Assembly: GCA_041654915.1 (NCBI GenBank)
Contig: JBAZCO010000109.1
Span: 1 to 5,310 of the forward strand
Length of the DNA: 5,310 nucleotides
Source of the DNA: JBAZCO01 sp041654915
GTDB lineage: Bacteria > Bacillota > Clostridia > Christensenellales > DTU072
Reading direction: 5' to 3'
The notes beneath the pieces are model-generated. The model saw nothing but the letters and a program-made list of their open reading frames with translations. It had not been told where the DNA came from and searched no databases. This document shows positions 1 to 5,310 of this stretch, one piece after another. Within the stretch, counting starts at the first letter, position 1, and each line of letters begins with the position of its first letter. The translations under genes and the position numbers were made by a program.

Positions 1-2
1 CC

Positions 3-572
3 TATGTAACCGAGGTTAGCAAAATGACGGCTATCTTTAACTTGACAGACGGCAACTCAATAAATGATAACTATCTGCTCAAGGTTGGCGAAGGTGCGGC
101 TAGCAAGACGGTAAACATAGTATTTGGCGCATTCATCACACAAAAGACCAACTATTCCGAATTGACAATTGGGGCAGGTGCAGAAAGCTATGGACTAGAC
201 GGAAGTCACACCGCAGAGTTTACATCAGGTATCACAGGCTTTAGCTTGAACTTCAACCACGGCACAACACCCGTAGGGCTATCCTTGCAAGGCAACATTA
301 TAGTTTACGAATTGTTAACAGAAGGTGCGCCAGAGGATGCTGTTGAGTTTAGAGGCACAACACTTTATAAGAGTGCGCCCGTAAGCTCAGTAGCAAGCGT
401 CTATCAAATAGGCGGCGACCCCAGTGCTTCACCAAGAATTTTCTATGTAGCCAACGACCCAACTAACCCAATATGCTACACTCCCATAGCTCACGGACAG
501 CCCAACTATGAAGCTTATATGAGCGTAGGCTTAGAGTTTGTAGACTCCTTCATAGTGATAAACAGACCCTAA
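3..572 (+). CDS. Unrecognised beta-rich protein, probably 3' part of a longer gene
   Basis: I do not recognise this protein. The frame is open from the first complete codon of the window (reading YVTEVSK before the first Met), so it most likely continues upstream. A start at the ATG at 24 is possible, because GAGG at 12-15 lies eight bases before it; that would give 182 residues. The sequence has no membrane segment and no signal peptide. It is rich in G, S, T, N and alternating hydrophobic residues, as expected of beta-sandwich or surface/structural proteins. Proline and small residues cluster near residues 118-160 (counting from Met24), and the end is a short hydrophobic strand closing with INRP. 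The gene ends 20 bases before a strong terminator. It converges on the leftward operon and is probably unrelated to it. Surface protein, phage structural protein and extracellular binding domain are all possible; none is shown. Confidence 0.6.
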   Translation, partial: YVTEVSKMTAIFNLTDGNSINDNYLLKVGEGAASKTVNIVFGAFITQKTNYSELTIGAGAESYGLDGSHTAEFTSGITGFSLNFNHGTTPVGLSLQGNIIVYELLTEGAPEDAVEFRGTTLYKSAPVSSVASVYQIGGDPSASPRIFYVANDPTNPICYTPIAHGQPNYEAYMSVGLEFVDSFIVINRP

Positions 573-592
573 AAAGCCAACACTAAAAAACC

Positions 593-629
593 AAAAACGA
601 CTGCCCGATAACGGGCAGTCGTTTTTTTT
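593..629. terminator. Bidirectional factor-independent terminator
   Basis: Perfect 10-bp GC-rich stem: CGACTGCCCG (598-607) pairs with CGGGCAGTCG (612-621) around the loop ATAA. On the plus strand it is followed by eight T (622-629). On the minus strand it is followed by T5-GG-T6, from the A-run at 585-597. A-U pairs extend the stem by five. It lies 20 bases after the stop of the first gene and should end that transcript. It is also the first convincing terminator on the minus strand after the leftward operon, so both convergent units probably end here. Confidence 0.9.
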
Positions 630-850
630 GTGTTACAATATTAGCTCTTTAATCTTTTTTTAAGTAGGCTTGCTTTAGATGTTTGACTAGCAGATACGCT
701 AAAACCCCCAATAAGCAGATACAGCTAGTTAGCTTTATTGGCTGGTTTATATCTTTTTTGATATTTAAGATGCTGTTATGGTTTTTTAAAATATTGCTTG
801 TGGCTCAATTTATTTTTTATTTGTTTTGTATCTTGTACATTTGCACAAAT
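630..850. other. AT-rich intergenic stretch without an intact gene
   Basis: Between the terminator and the decayed duplicate I see no gene with a start and ribosome binding site on either strand, no RNA gene and no mobile element ends. The only structure is the start-less open frame at 649-804 (own entry), a 9-base direct repeat AGCAGATAC (689-697 and 714-722) and a small palindrome (723-734). Neither of the latter two looks functional. Confidence 0.6.
649..804 (-). pseudogene. Orphan 51-codon reading frame with one hydrophobic segment, possible gene remnant
   Basis: An open minus-strand frame runs from just after a TGA (805-807) to a TAA at 649-651, without an ATG or GTG start that I can find. 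The translated tail has a basic/polar stretch (around NIKKDINQP), a hydrophobic run (CICLLGVLAYLLV, about residues 28-40) and a basic end (KHLKQAYLKKD). This looks like the last membrane helix and cytoplasmic tail of a membrane protein. It lies between the decayed duplicate of the upstream gene and the terminator, where the last gene of the leftward operon would be expected. It may be the end of a lost gene. In an AT-rich 150-base stretch a chance open frame is a real alternative. Confidence 0.25.
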
Positions 851-851
851 A

Positions 852-1008
852 CTATTTAGCCGCTTTTTCGGTCTTTTTTCTGTCTATTTTATAGGTTATA
901 AACCCCGAAATCAAGGACACCCCATTCCCAGGGAAAGCATTGTGGCTTGTCCCAAGTCCTTGTCAAGTTAAGAAAGTGACAAGCGAAATCACAAGCATAA
1001 TTGCAAAG
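852..1008 (-). pseudogene. Decayed partial duplicate of the last 51 codons of the adjacent membrane-protein gene
   Basis: This segment repeats the 3' end of the gene at 1023-1712, from F179 through the TAG stop, at a constant offset of 171 bases. I count seven substitutions and two one-base indels over about 158 columns (about 94% identity). On the minus strand an inserted A changes the LLGK-coding region so that the original frame meets TGA after ITFLT-like codons. A C missing further on restores the frame, so the closing residues (from VSLISGFITYKIDRKKTEKAAK to the TAG) are unchanged. It has no start codon or ribosome binding site of its own. It is not expected to be translated as a protein, although it is probably transcribed as the operon's 3' end. 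Confidence 0.85.
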
Positions 1009-1022
1009 TGATTTTGCAATTA
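998..1022. repeat. Perfect 10-bp inverted repeat at the duplication junction
   Basis: TAATTGCAAA (998-1007) and TTTGCAATTA (1013-1022) are exact reverse complements around a five-base loop. The element begins one base past the TAG of the membrane-protein gene and spans the spacer between the two repeat copies. It is AT-rich and has no T-run on the minus strand, so it is not a standard terminator. It may stabilise the 3' end of the message or be a scar of the duplication event. Confidence 0.55.
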
Positions 1023-1712
1023 CTATTTAGCCGCTTTTTCAGTCTTTTTTCTGTCTATTTTATAGGTTATAAACCCCGAAATCAAGGACACCCCCATTCC
1101 CAAGGAAAGCATTGTGGCTTGCCCCAAGTCCTTGCCAAGCAAGAAAGTGATAAGCGCAATCACAAGCATAATTGCAAAGGGGATAGCGGTAAGCTTTAGG
1201 TAGCGAGCAATTAGCACTAACCCCAAGCCGCCAAAAATTGCGGGTATTACATAGGGGGAAACGGGCTTGAGCACTTCTACTATATCTGCACCCCATATGG
1301 CAAGGGGAATTATCCCTATCCCTATTATTATCGTTGTCACAATGCCGGACACAGCTATTGCTATTGTAGATATTATTTCTTGCTCCTCACTGCCTTGCTT
1401 TGTCTTTGCAATATTTTGTGCGTTTATTGCGCAGGGCAGCCTAAGGTTGCTAATATTACCCGTTAGAAAGGACAGATATTGCCCGCCCACACCTAGTATT
1501 GGGGCATAACTTACCGCCTCTATCAACCCGATTGCCACATAAGTTAGGATAAAGCTAAATGCCATACCTATACTCCCCCACATTGGGGTGACGCCTGCCG
1601 AGAGGCAATAAATCACAGGTACAAGACACATCAATACAAGACAAACTGCGGTAAATATTCTGCCGCTCCTATGTAGGTTATCAGTAAAGCTTAAAGTATT
1701 ACTTTTTTTCAT
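1023..1712 (-). CDS. Polytopic membrane protein, probable partner of the DUF5058 protein
   Basis: A 229-residue integral membrane protein with about six hydrophobic helices (near residues 18-38, 46-66, 113-138, 151-171, 173-193, 198-216) and a basic tail (KIDRKKTEKAAK). The loop between helices 2 and 3 carries a conspicuous motif, GGQYLSFLTGNISNLRLPC (residues 76-94), followed by an acidic QGSEEQE stretch. This looks like a conserved functional loop rather than a mere linker. I chose ATG 1710-1712 over the upstream ATG at 1748 because AGAGGTGA sits four bases before it, while the longer form would overlap the preceding gene by 20 bases. The stop of the DUF5058 gene is only 16 bases upstream, so the two are surely cotranscribed and probably form one transporter-like complex. 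From memory, DUF5058 genes are often followed by such a protein, sometimes labelled a mechanosensitive channel; I see no proof of channel function. Its last 51 codons are duplicated just downstream. Confidence 0.85.
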   Translation of the reverse strand: MKKSNTLSFTDNLHRSGRIFTAVCLVLMCLVPVIYCLSAGVTPMWGSIGMAFSFILTYVAIGLIEAVSYAPILGVGGQYLSFLTGNISNLRLPCAINAQNIAKTKQGSEEQEIISTIAIAVSGIVTTIIIGIGIIPLAIWGADIVEVLKPVSPYVIPAIFGGLGLVLIARYLKLTAIPFAIMLVIALITFLLGKDLGQATMLSLGMGVSLISGFITYKIDRKKTEKAAK

Positions 1713-1728
1713 ATTATCACCTCTTTTT

Positions 1729-2472
1729 TCAAGCAAACGCAGGCGCAAATGTTAGCGCATAAGCCGCTCCCATTGCAACCAATATGGTAATGGGTAAGGC
1801 ATAGTTTTCTAGCCACTTCCACTTTAACTTTAAAATAAGTGCGCCGCATATTGCCATTACCACCATACTTATCCCAAGTGTGATTAGCGTAATGTAGCCA
1901 TTAGCAGCGGCGGCAAGCTCTTCACCGCCCGTATTGTTCCCCGTGAAAAATGCGGCAATTATTATATAAGATGCAAGCCCTGCCAATATGCCGCCAAGCA
2001 GTGAGCCGGTTATTGTATCAAGGAGTTTTTTGTTATTTTTTTCAAGGTCTACAAGTTTGTTTTGGAGGCGCTTATAAAATAGCAGGTTGAAAATAGGACC
2101 AGACAGTATGCTAATCGTCATTATAGTTAAGGCTGTCGCTACCATTGGTTCGGTTATAATTGCGGCTTTGGTAATCTCTATTTGGTCCATTGCGATAATT
2201 TCATATTGCAATGCGCCAATCACCGTCATTCTCACCCACGGTATGGCAAGCCCCAAATAATTCATCATTATCCCAATGCCTATTACGATAGGAATGGACG
2301 GAACGATAGAAAAAACAGCACTTGACTTGATTGCAGCTTTTATTTTTTTGCTGTCCAAACCAATCTCCTTGCCCCTCTTTATAGCTTTAAATAAAAAGAC
2401 AAGCGACATTGTAATTACAAATGCAGACAGCACTCCCCCCATTACAAACATCCATACATAATCTTTTGGCAT
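1729..2472 (-). CDS. DUF5058 family membrane protein
   Basis: A 247-residue membrane protein with about six helices (near residues 7-29, 55-75, 111-133, 153-175, 191-214, 223-243). The signature region (residues 29-91) has an amphipathic basic stretch KAIKRGKEIGLDSKKIKAAI, then VPSIPIVIGIG and IPWVRMTVIGALQYE. This matches my recollection of the DUF5058 family (GkeiGls, IgPs, WmRlsvIGs), and the length is typical. The family has no established function; the pairing with a second membrane protein suggests a two-subunit transporter or channel, which is inference. A polar, partly coiled stretch (RLQNKLVDLEKNNKKLLD, 135-152) lies between helices 3 and 4. The start ATG at 2470-2472 is supported by a near-perfect AGGAGGT at 2482-2488, nine bases away. 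The gene follows the GH2-type gene by 73 bases, with no terminator between, so it probably shares its transcript. Confidence 0.8.
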   Translation of the reverse strand: MPKDYVWMFVMGGVLSAFVITMSLVFLFKAIKRGKEIGLDSKKIKAAIKSSAVFSIVPSIPIVIGIGIMMNYLGLAIPWVRMTVIGALQYEIIAMDQIEITKAAIITEPMVATALTIMTISILSGPIFNLLFYKRLQNKLVDLEKNNKKLLDTITGSLLGGILAGLASYIIIAAFFTGNNTGGEELAAAANGYITLITLGISMVVMAICGALILKLKWKWLENYALPITILVAMGAAYALTFAPAFA

Positions 2473-2481
2473 AAGCCACTT

Positions 2482-2488
2482 ACCTCCT
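2482..2488 (-). promoter_or_regulatory. Strong ribosome binding site of the DUF5058 gene
   Basis: AGGAGGT on the minus strand, nine bases before the ATG; a further GGAG lies about ten bases upstream. It fixes the start of the DUF5058 gene and is far stronger than anything before the GH2-type gene. The membrane proteins may therefore be translated well relative to the first gene of the operon. Confidence 0.8.
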
Positions 2489-2545
2489 AACTACTCCTAT
2501 AAATATCAATAAAAAAGCCACAACAGCAGGTATAATTTAAAGAAA

Positions 2546-4243
2546 TTAACCCGAATTAATTCGTTGCAGTTCAAGCTCCCCTCCACGGGATAGTTTGTCG
2601 TCACGGTTGATATCCGCCAACCCCGAAAGCCAAGCGGGGGTATCGCCTAGCGCACTATATATATAGCCCGCCGCTCCCGCCGAAAGCGCCGCTTGGGTAA
2701 GCGCTCGGTAGTTCTTTAGGGCAGCGTTTTCCTCATCTCTATTACTAGATGAAAAACTCTGCCCAATGCCCGATACTATAAAGGGATAAGCGGCATAGCT
2801 ATTGTTATCCATAAGCGAGGGATAGCGTTTGCGCAAGGTACGCTCTTCCCGCTTGGTTGTATATGTCCCGTTTTTGCGCTCTATAATTTTTTCTAGCACT
2901 TCGTTTAGGGTAAGCCCTGTTACATCTATATCTATTATATCTGCGCTAAAAGCGAGTCCCCCCGACATAACAAAGCGTGACGAATCCAAACTTTTTATAA
3001 GGTTATACATAGCGTGTTTGGCTTGGGCGTTGTTGCATTCCGAATATACGGGCTGCCTAAATATGATTGAAGGATGCCCAAAGTCACGCTTTGCCAAATT
3101 TAGCCAATCTGCTTGTATGTTTTGGGCGGCGCTGTCTAAATCAAAATCCATACCGTAGGAGGGATAGTCCTCTAACACAATCAACCCCAAAACATCCGCA
3201 TAATACAAATAGATTGGCTCTGGTATGCGCTGCACGGGGCGAACAGCATTAAACCCTAGGGAAATAAGTTTTAAAAAATCTTGTTTGATAATGTCGGCGC
3301 TTGGCGCAGTTGAGCCGCCTCCGCCGTAATAACAATAGTCGTCTACCGCACGGATAATCACGGGTTTGCCGTTTACCGCAAGCCGATTGTTAACCATCTC
3401 AATATTGCGAAAAAATGTGTATATGCGCACGCTGTCGGCGGTGTTGCCGCTTGCGTCTTTAAGTAAAATATCAATATCGTAGAGCTTGCCGTTTAGCACA
3501 TTCCACAATTCAGGAGCGGAGTTTAAGGGAATGCTAAGAAATATATCTTTTGTAGCCTTGTATCGGTAGCTGGATAAGCTTTTACCTTCCAAACTCACTT
3601 CAACAGCAAAATAGCCGCCCTCTAAAGGAGCGCTTATTGCCCCCTTTAGTATTATTTCGCCAGCTTTACAATAGGCAAAGCAGTCCTCTATGTAAGAATG
3701 TGATGCAAACTCCAGCCAAACACTGCCCCAAATACCCGTAACAGAGGGCGCACCCCCCTTTACAGACTTGCCTTGGTAACCCGAGGGCAGGGCGGAGTCG
3801 GTTTCGTCATCTAGCGCATTGACCGCCACAATATTTTCGCCCTCAACTACATATTGGGTGATATCTATTGAAAAAGGTAACGAGCCGCCCTTGTTTATGC
3901 TAACAAGTTGACCGTTAATATATATTTCACTCCTATAATCTACGGCAATAAAATTGAGAAAAACTTTGCCGCTAGCTTGTTGTTTAGATAACTCAAAGCG
4001 CCGCTTGTACCATACGCTTTTTAGGTTTCCCAAAGATGACACACCGGAAAAAAGTGCGCCTGGCGCAAAGGGAACTTCTATCACTCCTAGCAAATCAGAA
4101 TGCAAATAATAGCTCTGTCCCAAGCTTTTGCCGTCTGCTATTTCAAAGTCCCATTCCCCGTTTAGCGGCTGCCAATTTTTTCTAATATAATCGGGGCGGG
4201 GATATTCCTCTCTAAACATAACCTCGTCAACTTTACTCCGCAT
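2546..4243 (-). CDS. Glycoside hydrolase family 2-like protein lacking the catalytic residues (probable pseudoenzyme)
   Basis: A 565-residue cytoplasmic protein with no signal peptide. It has the three-part GH2 layout: jelly-roll sugar-binding domain (about 11-180; YPRPDYIRKNWQPLNGEWDF, VPFAPGALFSG, VWYKRRFEL, AVDYRSEIYINGQ, PFSIDIT, TGIWGSVWLE), Ig-like domain (about 181-285) and TIM barrel (about 286-555; STAPS, LGFNAVR, YADVLGLIVLEDYPSYG, RDFGHPSII, YRALTQAALSAGAAGYIYS). The length is normal for LacZ/GusA-like short GH2 proteins. The catalytic positions are altered: VRxHQK became VRPVQR (V337), PFNES became PVYSE (Y400, S401), DIHDY became DIDVT (D440), and the nucleophile in SEFGG became SGIGQ (G492). 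The frame is intact, so it looks like a maintained pseudoenzyme. Its role is unknown; sugar binding or sensing fits the divergent symporter. Met9 (4217-4219), just before REEYPRP, may be the true start, because neither start has a good ribosome binding site. Confidence 0.85.
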   Translation of the reverse strand: MRSKVDEVMFREEYPRPDYIRKNWQPLNGEWDFEIADGKSLGQSYYLHSDLLGVIEVPFAPGALFSGVSSLGNLKSVWYKRRFELSKQQASGKVFLNFIAVDYRSEIYINGQLVSINKGGSLPFSIDITQYVVEGENIVAVNALDDETDSALPSGYQGKSVKGGAPSVTGIWGSVWLEFASHSYIEDCFAYCKAGEIILKGAISAPLEGGYFAVEVSLEGKSLSSYRYKATKDIFLSIPLNSAPELWNVLNGKLYDIDILLKDASGNTADSVRIYTFFRNIEMVNNRLAVNGKPVIIRAVDDYCYYGGGGSTAPSADIIKQDFLKLISLGFNAVRPVQRIPEPIYLYYADVLGLIVLEDYPSYGMDFDLDSAAQNIQADWLNLAKRDFGHPSIIFRQPVYSECNNAQAKHAMYNLIKSLDSSRFVMSGGLAFSADIIDIDVTGLTLNEVLEKIIERKNGTYTTKREERTLRKRYPSLMDNNSYAAYPFIVSGIGQSFSSSNRDEENAALKNYRALTQAALSAGAAGYIYSALGDTPAWLSGLADINRDDKLSRGGELELQRINSG

Positions 4244-4257
4244 ATTGTTCTTTTAAC

Positions 4258-4266
4258 AGTATACCA
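4258..4266 (-). promoter_or_regulatory. Candidate extended -10 promoter for the leftward operon
   Basis: On the minus strand TGG-TATACT forms an extended -10 (TGn plus a 5/6 match to TATAAT), with only a weak -35 (TTTAAC, 17 bases upstream). Transcription would start near 4251, about eight bases before the first ATG of the GH2-type gene. This leaves no room for a ribosome binding site there and favours the Met at 4217-4219. Confidence 0.45.
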
Positions 4267-4328
4267 CAAAATTATCGAAGGTTAAATATTTATTTATAAT
4301 TAACGGCACTTGTATTTTGGTTAAAGGC

Positions 4329-4349
4329 TAGGGGGCATTAATCCCCCTA
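4329..4349. promoter_or_regulatory. G/C-rich inverted repeat in the divergent control region, candidate operator
   Basis: TAGGGGG (4329-4335) and CCCCCTA (4343-4349) are perfect 7-bp arms around the spacer CATTAAT, in otherwise AT-rich DNA. The element lies roughly midway between the two divergent starts, upstream of both candidate promoters. It could be bound by a regulator shared by both transcripts. A hairpin terminator on the plus strand is less likely: the T-run (4360-4366) begins ten bases after the stem and no plus-strand gene lies before it. Confidence 0.35.
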
Positions 4350-4417
4350 TAACAAACGATTTTTTTATTATTAAAGAGCCTATGTATTATAAGCACCCCA
4401 AAAAGCGAATTTTAATC

Positions 4418-4446
4418 TTTACTTTTTGATGTTTATAGTATATTAT
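4418..4446 (+). promoter_or_regulatory. Candidate sigma-A-type promoter of the symporter gene
   Basis: TTTACT (4418-4423) as -35 and TATTAT (4441-4446) as -10, with a 17-base spacer. The expected transcription start is near 4453, giving a leader of about 30 bases that includes the ribosome binding site. The surrounding DNA is very AT-rich, and nearby alternatives (TATAGT at 4434, TATATA) cannot be excluded. Confidence 0.4.
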
Positions 4447-4470
4447 ATATCTGTTTGAATCAAGCAAATT

Positions 4471-4477
4471 AGGGAGG
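4471..4477 (+). promoter_or_regulatory. Ribosome binding site deciding the GTG start of the symporter
   Basis: AGGGAGG lies five bases before GTG 4483-4485. The next in-frame ATG is 25 codons later, inside the first membrane helix, so the GTG is the start. Confidence 0.75.
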
Positions 4478-4482
4478 TTCAG

Positions 4483-5310
4483 GTGTCAGGACAATTAACA
4501 AAAAAGGTGCAATACAGCTATTTATTTGCCGCCTTTGGGCAGGGCGCAATTTATGCGATGATGAGTTCTTGGTTGGGGAGGTTCTATACCGATGTGCTAG
4601 GGCTTTCGGGATATTTTATTATGGCGCTCATGTGGGTAGCACGCATATGGGATGCCGTAAACGACCCCATTATGGGGATGATTGTAGATAGAACCCGCAC
4701 CAAATGGGGCAAAATGCGCCCCTATATTGCTATATCTGCCCCCCTTGCAATGGTGTTTACCATACTGCTGTTTATCAAACCCAATTTTAGCAAGACAGGG
4801 CTAATGGTTTATGCCGCTGCTACCTACATAGTTTGGGGTATGACATATACGATTGGCGATGTTCCCTTTTGGGCGCTGCCCTCCGCTATGACAAATGACA
4901 GCAAAGAGCGCTCCCGCTTTATTTCTATATCACGAACATTCAATAGCGTGGGTGCGGCACTGCCGCTTGTATTGGTGGCGGTCATATCCACAGATAGTAT
5001 GCTAGGGCAAAGGCGAGGATATCTTTTGTCGGCAATTATTTTTGCAATAGGCGGGGGGATACTCTATCTTAACTCCTTCTTTCAATGTAAAGAATGTATA
5101 GTACCCCCCAAAGAAAAACCAACTATAAAGGAGAACCTTTCTCTAATTCGCCAAAACAAGCCGCTGCTCATTGCAGTTGCCGTGGGAGTGCTTGCCTTTG
5201 GGCGATATATGGTGCAAGGTGCTATTTCCTATGCGGCAGACTATGTGTTTGTAGCAGACGGATTTTTAAAAAATAATATTGTACTTATTTGTTCGGGGCT
5301 GGTTGGGATA
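4483..5310 (+). CDS. GPH-family (glycoside-pentoside-hexuronide) sugar:cation symporter, 3' end outside window
   Basis: The first 276 residues of a transporter usually about 450 residues long; the frame is open to the window end. It starts at GTG, supported by AGGGAGG five bases upstream. Family motifs are clear: a first helix after VSGQLTKKVQYS, FYTDVLGL (34-41), RIWDAVNDPIMG (54-65), DRTRTKWGKMRPY (69-81) and the central VPFWALPSAMTNDSKERSR (127-145). These are diagnostic of GPH carriers such as MelB, GusB, XynP and LacS. About eight helices fall within the visible part. The protein imports a glycoside with Na+ or H+; the substrate cannot be read from the sequence. It is divergent from the GH2-type gene, the usual layout for a glycoside uptake/cleavage locus, and the shared 239-base control region suggests co-regulation. 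Here, however, the neighbouring hydrolase lacks its catalytic residues, so another enzyme must cleave any imported glycoside. Confidence 0.92.
   Translation, partial: MSGQLTKKVQYSYLFAAFGQGAIYAMMSSWLGRFYTDVLGLSGYFIMALMWVARIWDAVNDPIMGMIVDRTRTKWGKMRPYIAISAPLAMVFTILLFIKPNFSKTGLMVYAAATYIVWGMTYTIGDVPFWALPSAMTNDSKERSRFISISRTFNSVGAALPLVLVAVISTDSMLGQRRGYLLSAIIFAIGGGILYLNSFFQCKECIVPPKEKPTIKENLSLIRQNKPLLIAVAVGVLAFGRYMVQGAISYAADYVFVADGFLKNNIVLICSGLVGI

Larger units (their letters stand above)
851..1179. repeat. Tandem 158-bp direct repeat (copies 851-1008 and 1022-1179)
   Basis: Two direct copies about 94% identical, separated by 13 bases. Copy 1 (851-1008) lies outside the gene. Copy 2 (1022-1179) is the real 3' end of the membrane-protein gene plus one base after its stop. 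The offset of 171 is exactly 57 codons, so copy 1 begins in frame with copy 2 if the TAG and following TAA are ignored. The differences are spread along the repeat and include two compensating indels, which argues for an old biological duplication rather than an assembly artefact. Confidence 0.9.

Noticed and set aside
689..734. 9-base direct repeat AGCAGATAC and a small AGCTA/TAGCT palindrome
   Set aside because: Too short and isolated in AT-rich DNA to support a recombination or binding site.
998..1022. Inverted repeat considered as the terminator of the leftward operon
   Set aside because: The stem is AT-rich and has no T-run after it on the minus strand; the hairpin at 593-629 is a far better terminator for that strand.
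851..1179. Repeat considered as a mobile element or CRISPR-like array
   Set aside because: There are only two copies, no terminal inverted repeats, target duplications or spacers, and the repeat is simply coding sequence of the adjacent gene.
1008..1199. Plus-strand 63-codon open frame
   Set aside because: It is antisense to the 3' end of the membrane-protein gene and exists only because that DNA is low in stops on the other strand; no ribosome binding site.
2829..3252. Two overlapping plus-strand open frames inside the GH2-like gene
   Set aside because: They are antisense to a well-supported TIM-barrel coding region, have no family resemblance and no ribosome binding sites.
4281..4304. Imperfect AT-rich dyad GTTAA...TTAAC upstream of the leftward promoter
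   Set aside because: Only 9 of 12 positions per arm match and nearly all bases are A or T, so chance symmetry is likely.
5094..5276. Plus-strand 60-codon open frame
   Set aside because: It is out of frame within the symporter gene, whose own frame carries clear GPH motifs and runs to the window end.

Overview
The window looks like a piece of a low-GC Bacillota (Clostridia-type) chromosome. The evidence is the strong AGGAGG-type ribosome binding sites, short operon spacings, factor-independent terminators, a DUF5058-type membrane protein, and a sugar-import/glycoside hydrolase layout common in gut and rumen Firmicutes. The taxon is an inference; no marker gene is present.

Layout. (1) 3-572 (+) is the end of an unrecognised, probably beta-rich protein. 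(2) 593-629 is a strong hairpin with T-runs on both sides. It serves the first gene and very likely also the leftward operon that converges on it. (3) 630-1021 has no intact gene. It holds a 51-codon open tail with one hydrophobic segment (649-804, minus) and a decayed second copy of the 3' end of the next gene (851-1008). (4) 1023-4243 is a leftward block of three genes read from right to left: a GH2-family protein (2546-4243), a DUF5058 membrane protein (1729-2472), and a second six-helix membrane protein (1023-1712). (5) 4244-4482 is a divergent control region with a candidate promoter for each direction and a perfect 7-bp inverted repeat. (6) 4483 to the window end (+) is a GTG-started GPH-family sugar:cation symporter, cut off at residue 276.

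How they fit together. The symporter and the divergent, leaderless (cytoplasmic) GH2 protein resemble a glycoside uptake and cleavage module of the GusB/GusA or melibiose type. However, the GH2 protein keeps the fold signatures and has lost every catalytic motif I can align: the acid/base NE became YS, the nucleophile E of SEFGG became G, and two conserved His were also lost. It is therefore better read as a pseudoenzyme, possibly a sugar-binding or sensing protein, co-transcribed with a two-gene membrane system of unknown substrate. This combination is the most interesting content of the window. The other notable signal is the 158-bp partial gene duplication downstream of the last operon gene, whose outer copy is decaying.
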